From: Leeuwenhoekiella polynyae
GTDB lineage: Bacteria > Bacteroidota > Bacteroidia > Flavobacteriales > Flavobacteriaceae
Direction: 5' to 3'
NCBI RefSeq assembly: GCF_004104075.1
Contig: NZ_QOVK01000003.1
Coordinates: forward strand, 62,001-126,000
DNA: 64,000 nucleotides
Shown here: in pieces, positions 28,678 through 37,949 of the stretch
How positions within the stretch are numbered: the first letter of the stretch is position 1
Layout of the letters: each line of letters opens with the position of its first letter
Position numbers and translations under genes: made by a program
Notes under the pieces: generated by a model
The model's input: the letters and a program-made list of their open reading frames with translations, nothing else
What the model was told of the DNA's origin: nothing
Databases searched by the model: none

Positions 28678-29694
28678 TTAAGTCAAAATGTTAGACCATT
28701 GCTCCTTAACAGTATTCCAGTCATAGCGTTTAGTATACTCTTGAGCGTTTTGCACTATATTCTGAGCTTTTTCTTTGTTATCAACTAAAGATATTATTGC
28801 TTTTACAAATTCGTCACAATCCCCATCAGCGACCAATAAACCGGTTTCCTCATTCTTGATTATATAGGGGACTCCTCCTACTCTTGTACTAACTACAGGC
28901 AGACCTAAAGCCATAGCTTCTAAAACGCTTACTGGTGTATTATCAATATGGGTAGTATTTATAAAAATAGCATAATCTGCAGCAAGATCTAGCCATTCTG
29001 TTTTTTCCTGTTTCCCTGTAAAAGTCACAGGTAAACCTTTTTTATGCGCATACATTTTACAAGCTTCTAAACTACCATCTTTATCAGGACCTACCATACA
29101 CAATTGAGCGTCTGGATAGTTATCACGTAATTTTTCTAAAACTTCAAGAGCTAACATTGGATTGTAAATTGCAGCGAAAGAACGTACCCATAATAATTTA
29201 GGTTGAATATCTTTTCGAAATTTAAATCTATAATTATTAAGATCTAACATATTAGGAATTACCTCAATACCTGCGAAACCTTTATTCACAAAGTGATGGG
29301 CTAAATATGCTGAAGGAGCAACTAACCTATAGGCATTTTTAAATAAAAAATCTGAAGCTTTTTGACTTCTCTTTAAGCGTTTTGGTAAGTTACCACCATG
29401 TAATATGGGGATATAGTTTAACCGAAACGTTTTACATATATGAGCTGCAGCATAAGCAAACCAAAAATTCTGAGTGCTATACGTATCTATAAGCACATAA
29501 TCTGTTTGCTTTCTATATCGAAGAATAAGCTGAACCATATCTAGTAAACGAATTGACTTCGACCGTTTAGAACTCGCGTAAAAAACAACAAATCCTAAAG
29601 CTTCTAATTTAGGTCCTAGTGTATCAATACCCGTTGGAGTAAATCCCTTACTGGCTAATTTGTTTCCGAGGTAGAGTATCTTTTTTTTCATCAA
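28678..29694 (-). CDS. Glycosyltransferase family 4 (GT-B)
   Basis: A 338-residue retaining glycosyltransferase. The N-terminal domain starts KKILYLGNKLASKGF. The C-terminal nucleotide-sugar domain has KLLWVRSFAAIYNP and NTPVSVLEAMALGLPVVST, the E-x7-type motif of GT4, then GGVPYIIKNEETGLLV. Donor and acceptor are unknown. Its start overlaps the end of the upstream Wzy/WaaL-like gene by 47 bp, which is long; Met2 is an alternative start but barely changes this. Confidence 0.9.
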   Translation of the reverse strand: MMKKKILYLGNKLASKGFTPTGIDTLGPKLEALGFVVFYASSKRSKSIRLLDMVQLILRYRKQTDYVLIDTYSTQNFWFAYAAAHICKTFRLNYIPILHGGNLPKRLKRSQKASDFLFKNAYRLVAPSAYLAHHFVNKGFAGIEVIPNMLDLNNYRFKFRKDIQPKLLWVRSFAAIYNPMLALEVLEKLRDNYPDAQLCMVGPDKDGSLEACKMYAHKKGLPVTFTGKQEKTEWLDLAADYAIFINTTHIDNTPVSVLEAMALGLPVVSTRVGGVPYIIKNEETGLLVADGDCDEFVKAIISLVDNKEKAQNIVQNAQEYTKRYDWNTVKEQWSNILT

Positions 29695-31018
29695 CTATAT
29701 TCAATAAAGCTAAAGCATACAGAAATGCCGGTGCCGCCACACGCATAGACGAGTGGTTAATCGTCAGAAACCAAAAGCCAAAAAAAGAATAAAACAGGTA
29801 GTTTCTTCGGTTTCCAATTCTATAAAACAAAGGTGTACAAAATAATATCAATAAAGCGATCAATCCAAAAACCCCATGTTCAGAAAGTAGTCTGCTTATT
29901 TCATTGTGTGAGGCAGCTAGGATATCTAATTTTTCTTCTCGGTATTCTTTGGTTTTACCCACTCCAATCCCCATTATGGGGTTATTTACAAAAAAGGTAA
30001 GTTCAGAAGTAATAAGTTCTTGTCTTCCGGTTGAAAGGTCTTCTTTAATACGACCTGCTGCATCTTTATTGGCATACCTCAAATCAATAAGTCCCATTGT
30101 TCTTACTGATGTAATCAACCATGTTATGGCTATTGCACTTCCTAAAATCACCATATAAAATGAAATAGAGTTTCGTTTTCTAGAGGAAACTCCCTGAAAG
30201 TACATCACGATAAAGGCTATAGTGATTAAACCAGCGGTAAAAATTCCTCCTCTGGAAAAGGTTACAATTCCCCGATAGGTTAAAAACATCAGTAGCCCTA
30301 TATTTATAAAAAATATCAGCTTATTCTTCCCATTGACAAAAATCTGTATAACCAAGGCGAACATTCCGATTCCAAGGGCAGTAGCCACTTGATTGGGTCC
30401 ATAACCTCCAGATAGTGCAAAATTAGATTGTGTACCGTTAAGCACATCGCGGGTGTCTGGCGTAAAAAAGAAAAGATAAACTCCCATTGCAATCACAGGC
30501 ATCAATAAACACCAAACTATATTATGAAGTTGCTGGCGCGTTATACGCCGATCAAAACAATATAAAGCAGCTATACCTAAACAAAAAGGACCACTTAAAT
30601 TAAATATTACTGCTTTACGCACATTAGTATCAAAATTGAGTGTTTCAGCTGCGTAAATCACTCCCGGAATAAGCAAGAGTAAATACAACCAATACGGAGC
30701 AGATTTACGGGAGGTTCCGCTGAAAAACAATCCCAACAGAATAAAACAAATAACCGAATACTTACCAGCTTCCCAGGGAATCAAACTTCCGCCCGTCATC
30801 CTAAAAAACACTTCTCCTGCAGCCGTGTATGCCGCTGCATATAAGGCCTGATTTTGCTTATTGCCACTTTGAAAAATCCACAACGTAAAGAAAACTATAG
30901 AACCTAAAAAATACATTAAGCCGAAAAATCGAAACAAATAAATCACAAAACCGATCGCAAGATGAAGTACGATAAATTGCAAGTATCTTTTATTATGGTT
31001 CTTAAATAATTTCAGCAT
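29648..31018 (-). CDS. O-antigen polymerase / ligase-like membrane protein (Wzy/WaaL)
   Basis: A 456-residue protein with about 11-12 hydrophobic helices and one large periplasmic loop. That loop (about 310-365, with AAGRIKEDLSTGRQELI and NNPIMGIGVGKTKEY) carries the pattern of the Wzy_C family. ASHNEISRLLSEHGVFGL near residue 370 contains the conserved His found in both WaaL ligases and Wzy polymerases. It either joins repeat units or transfers the finished glycan to an acceptor. With an ABC exporter in the locus, a ligase role is as likely as a polymerase one. It overlaps its upstream GT4 neighbour by 17 bp. Confidence 0.85.
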   Translation of the reverse strand: MLKLFKNHNKRYLQFIVLHLAIGFVIYLFRFFGLMYFLGSIVFFTLWIFQSGNKQNQALYAAAYTAAGEVFFRMTGGSLIPWEAGKYSVICFILLGLFFSGTSRKSAPYWLYLLLLIPGVIYAAETLNFDTNVRKAVIFNLSGPFCLGIAALYCFDRRITRQQLHNIVWCLLMPVIAMGVYLFFFTPDTRDVLNGTQSNFALSGGYGPNQVATALGIGMFALVIQIFVNGKNKLIFFINIGLLMFLTYRGIVTFSRGGIFTAGLITIAFIVMYFQGVSSRKRNSISFYMVILGSAIAITWLITSVRTMGLIDLRYANKDAAGRIKEDLSTGRQELITSELTFFVNNPIMGIGVGKTKEYREEKLDILAASHNEISRLLSEHGVFGLIALLILFCTPLFYRIGNRRNYLFYSFFGFWFLTINHSSMRVAAPAFLYALALLNIVDEKKDTLPRKQISQ

Positions 31019-32072
31019 ACAAGGTTATTACGTGCTCAATAATTTCAGACTCCTCAAATTCACAAAGAACCTTTTCTCTAAAGCCTGCTGCATTAGCCCT
31101 GAATTCACTATCTGCAGAACTCGATTTCAAAATAGCTTCTGCAAGAGCCTCTTTATCTCCAGGAGGAATGATTTTGCCATAATGCCCTAATACTACTTTA
31201 CACTGCCCCACGTCAGTTGCTACTGCATCAAGACCTGCCTGACCGTACTCCAAAAGGGCCAACGGTAAACCTTCAGAATCTGAAGATAGAACGCCTATAT
31301 CAAAATGCGGTAAAATGGCGGACATTTTTAAATATGTCCCGTGATAAAAAAGATTTTTGCTGAAAGGTTCGGCTTCTATACGCTCAAAAAGTGAATCGGT
31401 ATAAAGACTATCTGGTACCTGCCCAAAAAGGTGTAAGGTAAAAGCGGCGTCCTGTTCTAAAACCAGTTTAAAAGCATCTAGCAATAACTGGTGGTTTTTT
31501 TGTGGCCGTAAATTGGCAACACAAACAATGCGTTTACCTTTGGCTCCAAAAACTTCAAAATCTGAATCCTTGGGTAAAGCTTCCGCAATAAAATTTTTAA
31601 TGTAGAAGGCATTCTCAACCTTCAATTTTTCTTTAGACCAATGAGCGAGTTTTTCATTGACTGCAAAAACAGCATCAAATCTTCTTTTAATCAGATTCAA
31701 AGCTTTAAAATTTAATCCTCTCGATTGAATACTTGCCCCATAGTGATTATGCCAAATAAGTTTGACTTTGGGCGTTACCAGCTTGACCAAAAAACCTATA
31801 AAATAGCTGCTTCCATGCGCCTGAATTACTTCAATCTGATGTTTTTTAATAAATCGCTTCAGTCGCCATACCGCTGCAAGATCCAGTCGACGCTTTCGCT
31901 CCAAATACAAATAAGGAATTTCCGGATCGATCAATGCTTTTAAAGCACCTTCTTTTCGCGTGACACAAAGGGCAGAAACAGCTATGCGTTTGTGCAGGGC
32001 ATTCGCATAATTCACGGCCATACGTTCGGCGCCACCAATTTCTAAACTATCTATAAGTTGCAAGACGCGCAC
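31002..32072 (-). CDS. Glycosyltransferase family 4 (GT-B)
   Basis: A 356-residue glycosyltransferase. The N-terminal acceptor-domain motif LQLIDSLEIGGAERM is a hallmark of the family. The C-terminal domain has IVCVANLRPQKNHQLLLDAF and DIGVLSSDSEGLPLALLEYG, where the two Glu residues form the E-x7-E motif. Specificity unknown. It starts 1 bp after the stop of the preceding GT4 gene. Confidence 0.92.
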   Translation of the reverse strand: MRVLQLIDSLEIGGAERMAVNYANALHKRIAVSALCVTRKEGALKALIDPEIPYLYLERKRRLDLAAVWRLKRFIKKHQIEVIQAHGSSYFIGFLVKLVTPKVKLIWHNHYGASIQSRGLNFKALNLIKRRFDAVFAVNEKLAHWSKEKLKVENAFYIKNFIAEALPKDSDFEVFGAKGKRIVCVANLRPQKNHQLLLDAFKLVLEQDAAFTLHLFGQVPDSLYTDSLFERIEAEPFSKNLFYHGTYLKMSAILPHFDIGVLSSDSEGLPLALLEYGQAGLDAVATDVGQCKVVLGHYGKIIPPGDKEALAEAILKSSSADSEFRANAAGFREKVLCEFEESEIIEHVITLYAEII

Positions 32073-32073
32073 G

Positions 32074-33186
32074 CTATAAAAGGTTTTCTATTTCAGAATT
32101 AAAGCGTTCTAAATTATAGTTTCTGGACCAAATTGACGCTTCTGCAGCCATAGTTTTAAGCTTCGTTTTATCAAGCAAATGCTCCTGAAGTTTTTTAACA
32201 TCGCTGTCTAAGTCCATTTGTAAAAGCACTCCGCGTTTTCCGGAATCCAGCATCCACGGCACGCATGAAACCGGAGTAGCGATAGGAATCGCACCCCACC
32301 ACATGGCTTCAGCCACCACTTTTGGCCAGCCTTCACTTTTTGAGGGAAGCATCAAAAAATGACTCTTTTTGTAGGCTTCCATTACTGCTTCCGAAGGCTG
32401 ATTCCCGTGCAAAAATAACTGGTGCTCCACCTTTAATTCCTTAGCCTTTTTATTTAAATGTTCACGCTCTGGGCCTTCCCCATACACGTGCAATTCTGAA
32501 GGAAAGCCTCGTTCAATTAATTCGGCTAGCAATTCTAAAGCATATACGGGTTGCTTACCGGATGAAAGGCTGCCTACAAAAAGAAAACGCAAGGGTAAAT
32601 CGTACTTGCGCCTGGGGATTTCCGTCTTATCATTTTCACTATATGTGGCCGTAAAAAAAGCCTTGACATTCTTACTCTGCTCAGGCCAGTCGCCATAGAC
32701 GAGGACCTGCATATTTTTGGTCAAAAAGGTATTGCTTAGTATCCATTTTTGAAAGCGATAGCTTCTGGGCTGTTTCGCTCGGGGTTTCCAGTTGCCGGCA
32801 AATTTTGCAGTTTTGGGTTTATGCGGAAAAAAAATCTGAACCAATGCACCCAGCAAGCCCACGTTTCCGGGACAACGCAAATGGATGTGATCAGCCTCTT
32901 GCATCGTTTTATAAATAATTTTTAAAACTGAAGGAAGCAGCCTCAGCGTTTTGAAAACAGATTTTAAACTGAGGATATCAAAATCCGGTAACGATTTAAA
33001 TTGAAGATTCTTCGTGCTATAAGGCAAGTCAATTGCACCCGGTTTTTCTGAACTAAAAGTACCCACCATCAGAACTTCATCTACGTGCTGAAACCAAAGA
33101 TTCATCTCCCGCACATAAGGCGCATAAGAATAATAATCGCCGTTCTTCTTAAAATGCTTGATATGGGTGATTACTGCAAATTTCAC
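32074..33186 (-). CDS. Glycosyltransferase family 4 (GT-B)
   Basis: A 370-residue glycosyltransferase with PLRFLFVGSLSSGKQPVYAL opening the donor-binding half, and FLMLPSKSEGWPKVVAEAMW as the sugar-nucleotide motif. The segment DHIHLRCPGNVG in the N-terminal half is typical of a subgroup often found in Bacteroidota polysaccharide clusters. Its ATG overlaps the stop of the upstream GT2 gene by 4 bp, so the two are translated together. Donor unknown. Confidence 0.9.
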   Translation of the reverse strand: MKFAVITHIKHFKKNGDYYSYAPYVREMNLWFQHVDEVLMVGTFSSEKPGAIDLPYSTKNLQFKSLPDFDILSLKSVFKTLRLLPSVLKIIYKTMQEADHIHLRCPGNVGLLGALVQIFFPHKPKTAKFAGNWKPRAKQPRSYRFQKWILSNTFLTKNMQVLVYGDWPEQSKNVKAFFTATYSENDKTEIPRRKYDLPLRFLFVGSLSSGKQPVYALELLAELIERGFPSELHVYGEGPEREHLNKKAKELKVEHQLFLHGNQPSEAVMEAYKKSHFLMLPSKSEGWPKVVAEAMWWGAIPIATPVSCVPWMLDSGKRGVLLQMDLDSDVKKLQEHLLDKTKLKTMAAEASIWSRNYNLERFNSEIENLL

Positions 33187-34193
33187 CCGTATTTAGGCTT
33201 GTTAAATAGTAAACTCCACCAACCCACGACCCTGCCGGTTGCTTCGTTAAACGCTCCTTTTTTGTCAGAAGCTGTCAGCACATTGCTATACCGGATCAAG
33301 GTTAGCACCAATGCTGTTGCATTCCATTTAAAACGGGCTATAAGACTGGGTTTGGGATATTTTACTCGCCATACGTACCAACCATTGCGGATGACCATTT
33401 TACCGTATTTGTAGAGATTGGGTCTTCCAGCAGGGTCATGATGATGCTCCAGACGAGCTGCAGTACATAACACGTTTTTCCCATAGTTTAGAGCACGCAG
33501 GCAATAGTCTGCGTCTTCATAAAGTCCGTATCCATCAAAATAAAGGCTAAATTTTTCGGCATCAATCACCTTGCGGCGAAAATTCATAGACATCCCAATT
33601 AATAAATCAACCTCATAATTTTTCCCAGTTAACGGATAGCCATAGGTTCTGCCATGTGAAAAATCCGGCATAATTCCCGGAAGATCTGGGGATTGTAAAC
33701 CCAGTTTATTCCGCAGATAAAAACGCTGAGACTCCTTGCGCTCAAAGCCCTCCAACACATAGATTTTGTCCGTAGAAGTTTTGCGCTCGCTGGGTTTCCA
33801 GAGATTTTCATTAGTTGCCGCACCTCCTACACCCACAATATTAGGATCAGAATCAAATGCATCAAGAACCGCAGCAAAGTAACCGGGTTCTAAAACCACA
33901 TCATCATCTAAAAAGCAAACGATCTTAGCTTTAGGATTTAATTTTTCAATACCAAAATTCCGCTGGCGGGTAAGCCCACGGTCTGCATCCTGCACTTGAA
34001 AATACCTGAGATTTTTAAGGTTTTGCCGCGAAAGGCTTTCGCGGGTTTTATTGTCCCGTGATCCGTCAATGATCAAAATCTCGTCCGGATAAATATGTTG
34101 CGTAGCCACTGAAGCTAAAAGTCTGTTTAATGATTCGGCACGCTGGTAGGTGCAAACTAAAAGTGAAAAAGGCGCGGAGACTAAACTATTCAT
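33183..34193 (-). CDS. Glycosyltransferase family 2 (GT-A)
   Basis: A 336-residue inverting glycosyltransferase. The N-terminal GT-A fold has FSLLVCTYQRAESLNRLL and EILIIDGSRDNKT, the metal-binding DDD in VCFLDDDVVLEPGYF, and a catalytic-base region YEDADYCLRAL with its ED pair. The C-terminal ~60 residues are basic and may sit at the membrane face. Its start overlaps the stop of the upstream bipartite gene by 8 bp. Donor unknown. Confidence 0.9.
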   Translation of the reverse strand: MNSLVSAPFSLLVCTYQRAESLNRLLASVATQHIYPDEILIIDGSRDNKTRESLSRQNLKNLRYFQVQDADRGLTRQRNFGIEKLNPKAKIVCFLDDDVVLEPGYFAAVLDAFDSDPNIVGVGGAATNENLWKPSERKTSTDKIYVLEGFERKESQRFYLRNKLGLQSPDLPGIMPDFSHGRTYGYPLTGKNYEVDLLIGMSMNFRRKVIDAEKFSLYFDGYGLYEDADYCLRALNYGKNVLCTAARLEHHHDPAGRPNLYKYGKMVIRNGWYVWRVKYPKPSLIARFKWNATALVLTLIRYSNVLTASDKKGAFNEATGRVVGWWSLLFNKPKYG

Positions 34194-35688
34194 ATCGCTC
34201 TCCCCTCTGAATCAGACGCATTGCGTACCACTGAGATAAATTGTATTGCTTGAACTTTTTAAAAATACTAAACGCACGTTTAAGCATCTGCGATCTCTTA
34301 GCAAAATATAGCAAAAAGTATTTATATTTATATTCTTTCAGCTGCCTGGATGTAAAGTGTTTCATATTATAGTACATAATTGTAGGACTTGGCACAGGTT
34401 TTAGCCCCTTTACTGGCATCCCTAATTCCCAAGGTTTTTGTACTCTATTTTCATTGCTCCAAAAACGATAACCTCCTGCCGGTGGTTTTAAATGTAGGTT
34501 TACAGAAAAAGGATTGTACATTAGTACAGCTCCAGATTTTAAAAGCCGTAGGCCAAAATCGCTGTCTTCTCCATAGCCTCCATCAAAATTGATATCATTA
34601 CCTCTTACTTTATTAATCCAATTGGTCCTCACACAACTATTTGCATTACTGAACTGGTGAGCAACTCCAGATTTCTGTTCTGAAAGGCCGTTTTCTAATA
34701 AATAGCTTTGTAAGTCACTTAAATCATTAGTATAGTGCGTTGCTCGAATATCCCTACCATTACATCCATCTGCATTATATGTTATTAAGAATCTAAGATG
34801 ATTTTCAACAAAATCAGGAGGGATACGAATATCATCATCTCCAAAAATCACATAGTCTCCGTCACAATGCTGAAGTGCTTCATTTCTTGCCATGCAACTA
34901 CCTTCAGAAATTTGCCAAATCACTAGAAAATTAAATGGTAATTCTAAATCATATAAAGATTCATCTCTATATTCTAAAGGTGTTGCGTCAACAACGATTA
35001 CTTTTTTTGGTAAATAAGATTGGCAACTATAATCTTCAAGTAAACGCTTAGTATATTCTTGGCGAAACATTGTAGGAATAACCACGCATACATCCAAATC
35101 ATCATCGATAGGATTTAAAGTTTTAAGTGGTAAAAAGCGTTTATTTTGAAAACTATTATTTCTTTTGACCCTAAAAAAGTTCCTAAATTCGTTGGGCCAA
35201 TTCAATAATGGTTGTCGTATAAGCATATACTTGCTGTGAACCACATTAAAATGTTTTCGATAGAAAAGGTATCTATCATATGTAGAAACATTTACAGTAT
35301 TCTCATTTTTCGGAAACAGATGTGATATATATAATGGCACACCCCCTAACTCTCTAAGCAAACAATATCCTATTTCTATACCTTTAATGAAATCACCCTG
35401 ATATTCATTATCAAATCCTCCTATTAGATTCCAAGCCGATGCCCGAACAACAAACTCATTTGGGTTTACACGCCAGCTAATACATCTAGGTAAACTGTCG
35501 AAATCATTGATAAACCACCAAAAGGTGGCTGTTTGATAAACCAGCTCTGGAAAAGCATTCCTGAAACCCTGATCTAGACTTGAATGCCATAAGTGACCAG
35601 GGCCATCTGACAGATTATCAAGCATTTCTAAATTTGGATTACCTCTATAAAGTAATAACTCCCCTTTTTTAGTGATATATTCTCGCAC
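34186..35688 (-). CDS. Two-part glycosyltransferase family 2 protein
   Basis: A 500-residue protein. Residues ~195-440 form a normal GT2 domain: DVCVVIPTMFRQEYTKRLL, KKVIVVDATP, the metal site VIFGDDDIRIPPDF and the acidic pair in YGEDSDFGLRLL. Residues 1-165 look like the second half of another GT-A domain (WRVNPNEFVVRASAWNLIGG, then KGIEIGYCLLRELGG) without its nucleotide-binding first half. It may be a fusion, or a domain duplication that lost one half. The gene is visibly more AT-rich than both neighbours, which suggests separate acquisition. Function beyond sugar transfer is unknown. Confidence 0.8.
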   Translation of the reverse strand: MREYITKKGELLLYRGNPNLEMLDNLSDGPGHLWHSSLDQGFRNAFPELVYQTATFWWFINDFDSLPRCISWRVNPNEFVVRASAWNLIGGFDNEYQGDFIKGIEIGYCLLRELGGVPLYISHLFPKNENTVNVSTYDRYLFYRKHFNVVHSKYMLIRQPLLNWPNEFRNFFRVKRNNSFQNKRFLPLKTLNPIDDDLDVCVVIPTMFRQEYTKRLLEDYSCQSYLPKKVIVVDATPLEYRDESLYDLELPFNFLVIWQISEGSCMARNEALQHCDGDYVIFGDDDIRIPPDFVENHLRFLITYNADGCNGRDIRATHYTNDLSDLQSYLLENGLSEQKSGVAHQFSNANSCVRTNWINKVRGNDINFDGGYGEDSDFGLRLLKSGAVLMYNPFSVNLHLKPPAGGYRFWSNENRVQKPWELGMPVKGLKPVPSPTIMYYNMKHFTSRQLKEYKYKYFLLYFAKRSQMLKRAFSIFKKFKQYNLSQWYAMRLIQRGERYE

Positions 35689-35718
35689 TTGTTTAGCTTT
35701 AGGTTTTGAATATAAAAA

Positions 35719-36858
35719 TCAAGCTTTTACTACATCTTTGTAAAACCCAAGATTCTGCTTAACCACAGTCTGGGTTGAAAATTTATCAATAACCTGATTA
35801 CGGGCATTGACGCCCATTTGTTTTCTCAATGCTTCCGCATCGAGTAATTTTAGAACAGCATCGGCGTAATTTTCATGATTTTTGGGATCTACTGTATATC
35901 CGGTTTCGCCATCAATCATCACCTCATTTGCCCAACCGATATCAGAAGTTACCAAAGCTTTTTCCATCGCCATTGCTTCGATCCAGGTCATCGGAAGAGC
36001 CTCTGCAAAACTGGGCAATACGACTACGGCAGCTTTGGCAATTTCTTCCTGTACCGCATCATAAGCCAATAACCCTTTAAACTCTATATATCTATGAAAC
36101 TCAGGCCTGACACTTTCGATAAAAAGTTCCTGAGTAGATCTGCCTGTAAATACGTCGTTGACATTATTACCGGCAAGAATAAGTCGTGCATCAGGATTCT
36201 GTTCAAAAATGAGATTACAGATTTTTGGGAGTTCCAAAACTCCTTTTTTACGGATTACGCTTCCATAATACAAAATACGATTCGGAATTTCAGATGCCTC
36301 AAGGGGTCTAAACCGTTCCACATCAATCGAGTTGGGTATAACCTGAATGTCTTTAATCAAATTAAAAATCTCTTTGGTCAACTTAGCCGCATAGGCACTT
36401 ACTGAGAGTATATGATCAGCATTTTTTAGGGCCCGACGTTCAAACCACCGATTTTTAGGTTTTTGCTTTCGGTTCTCCAAATAACAAAAATAGCCGTCGC
36501 TTCCGTGTAATCTAATAATCAATGGACATTTAATATGCATCAATGCAATGATCCCAGTCCAATCTGGTGCCTCAAGCAGATCAATTTTATGCAGTAAGAT
36601 CGCCCGGTTGATGTAACGCTGCAAAAACTTGCGGTGCAAATACCAGCCGGCAAATTTATACTTCCGCTTTGCGATGCTGTGAATTTGAACACCCTGATCT
36701 TCAAATTCCCTATCCTGTGCCTGACTGTACACAAAAACGGTTACGGTTTCCCCGGCCTGCACGAGACTTGCAGCCAGATTTTTAATACTGGTCCCAAGAC
36801 CTCCGCTGCGATTAAAATCGGGGTGAGGATATTCAGGAGTTAAAAAAGCAATATGCAT
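35719..36858 (-). CDS. Glycosyltransferase family 4 (GT-B)
   Basis: A 379-residue glycosyltransferase. The N-terminus IAFLTPEYPHPDFNRSGGLG resembles glycogen-synthase-type GT4 openings, and SAYAAKLTKEIF lies in mid-protein. The donor domain has NRILYYGSVIRKKGVLEL and VLPSFAEALPMTWIEAMAME, with GETGYTVDP behind. Its ATG shares one base with the stop of the upstream GT4 gene, so the pair is translationally coupled. Donor unknown. Confidence 0.92.
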   Translation of the reverse strand: MHIAFLTPEYPHPDFNRSGGLGTSIKNLAASLVQAGETVTVFVYSQAQDREFEDQGVQIHSIAKRKYKFAGWYLHRKFLQRYINRAILLHKIDLLEAPDWTGIIALMHIKCPLIIRLHGSDGYFCYLENRKQKPKNRWFERRALKNADHILSVSAYAAKLTKEIFNLIKDIQVIPNSIDVERFRPLEASEIPNRILYYGSVIRKKGVLELPKICNLIFEQNPDARLILAGNNVNDVFTGRSTQELFIESVRPEFHRYIEFKGLLAYDAVQEEIAKAAVVVLPSFAEALPMTWIEAMAMEKALVTSDIGWANEVMIDGETGYTVDPKNHENYADAVLKLLDAEALRKQMGVNARNQVIDKFSTQTVVKQNLGFYKDVVKA

Positions 36859-37949
36859 CAGTCCAGTAAATTTATATGTTCTGCGACCATACGGTCTAGA
36901 GAATATTCGTTTTCAATTAAAATCGAAGTGTCTTCAGTTATTTTGAGATCCCCGGCTACAATATCAGTTAAAATCAAAGAAAGCTTCATTTTATCTTTAG
37001 CTGAAAACAAAAATCCATTCACACCATCCCTAATAATCTCAGGATTGCCGCCAACAGTTGTGGTGATCACAGGAACATTTGCCGATAGACTTTCAAGAAT
37101 TGAAAGACTGAAGCATTCCATATACGTAGGTTGAATCAGATACTCATAATCGGCTAGAATCTTCGGAATCTCTGAAGAGCTGCCTTTAAAAGTCAATAAA
37201 TGATTAACCGCTTTGTCTTTGGCCTGCTGTTTAAGACCTTCTTCCAGCGGACCTTCACCGTAAACCGTTATTTCTAACTTATTTTGCAACTCAGGCTTTA
37301 GCATCGACAAGGCATCGATTAAATCCTGCAGTCCTTTAGATTCTCTCAGATGGGAAACCACGACAAACTGAACTTTGTCTTCCGGTTTCAGGTCGTGACT
37401 TTCTCTCTTTTTAAAGACAGAAGTATCAATCCCGTTGTAAATCACCCCGGTTTTGCGAGCCACTACTTTGCCCAGATCCTTTACAATATGCCGGGCCGTA
37501 TAGCTACTCACCCCGACAAATCGATCGATAGCCTTATGATTTAAATAACCTTTAAGTCTATTTTTGAGCTGCTTTTTAATGGGAAAACCATTTAAAGGGC
37601 GCGGATTGTGATCTACTGCGATTACTGTTTTGATCATTCCAGCCTGTTTGGCTTTTTTATAAAATGGTGTGCAGAGTTCGGTGAAATGCGTAACCAGTGC
37701 GGTATATAGCTTGCCCTTTTCTTTAAGGTGTTTTAGAAAAAAAGCTTCAACACTCGAGTTTCCTTCCGCCGAAAACACATTAACATCCGTATAAAAATCC
37801 AACTCGTGCACATCCGGAAAAAACCAGTCAACGGCATATCCCTTAGCCTTTGCAGCCCGATCATAGGCTACAAAAAAACGATCCATCCCACCAATACGAT
37901 CCGGACGTAATACATAATTACAAACTACCGCTAGCCTTTTGGTACTCAT
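36858..37949 (-). CDS. Glycosyltransferase family 4 (GT-B)
   Basis: A 363-residue glycosyltransferase opening with LAVVCNYVLRPDRIGGMDRF. The donor half has VQFVVVSHLRESKGLQDLID and YLIQPTYMECFSLSILESLS, then TTTVGGNPEIIRDGVNGFLF. The frame overlaps the upstream gene by 4 bp (ATGA). It is GC-richer than the genes between 42.5 and 56 kb. Donor and acceptor unknown. Confidence 0.92.
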   Translation of the reverse strand: MSTKRLAVVCNYVLRPDRIGGMDRFFVAYDRAAKAKGYAVDWFFPDVHELDFYTDVNVFSAEGNSSVEAFFLKHLKEKGKLYTALVTHFTELCTPFYKKAKQAGMIKTVIAVDHNPRPLNGFPIKKQLKNRLKGYLNHKAIDRFVGVSSYTARHIVKDLGKVVARKTGVIYNGIDTSVFKKRESHDLKPEDKVQFVVVSHLRESKGLQDLIDALSMLKPELQNKLEITVYGEGPLEEGLKQQAKDKAVNHLLTFKGSSSEIPKILADYEYLIQPTYMECFSLSILESLSANVPVITTTVGGNPEIIRDGVNGFLFSAKDKMKLSLILTDIVAGDLKITEDTSILIENEYSLDRMVAEHINLLD

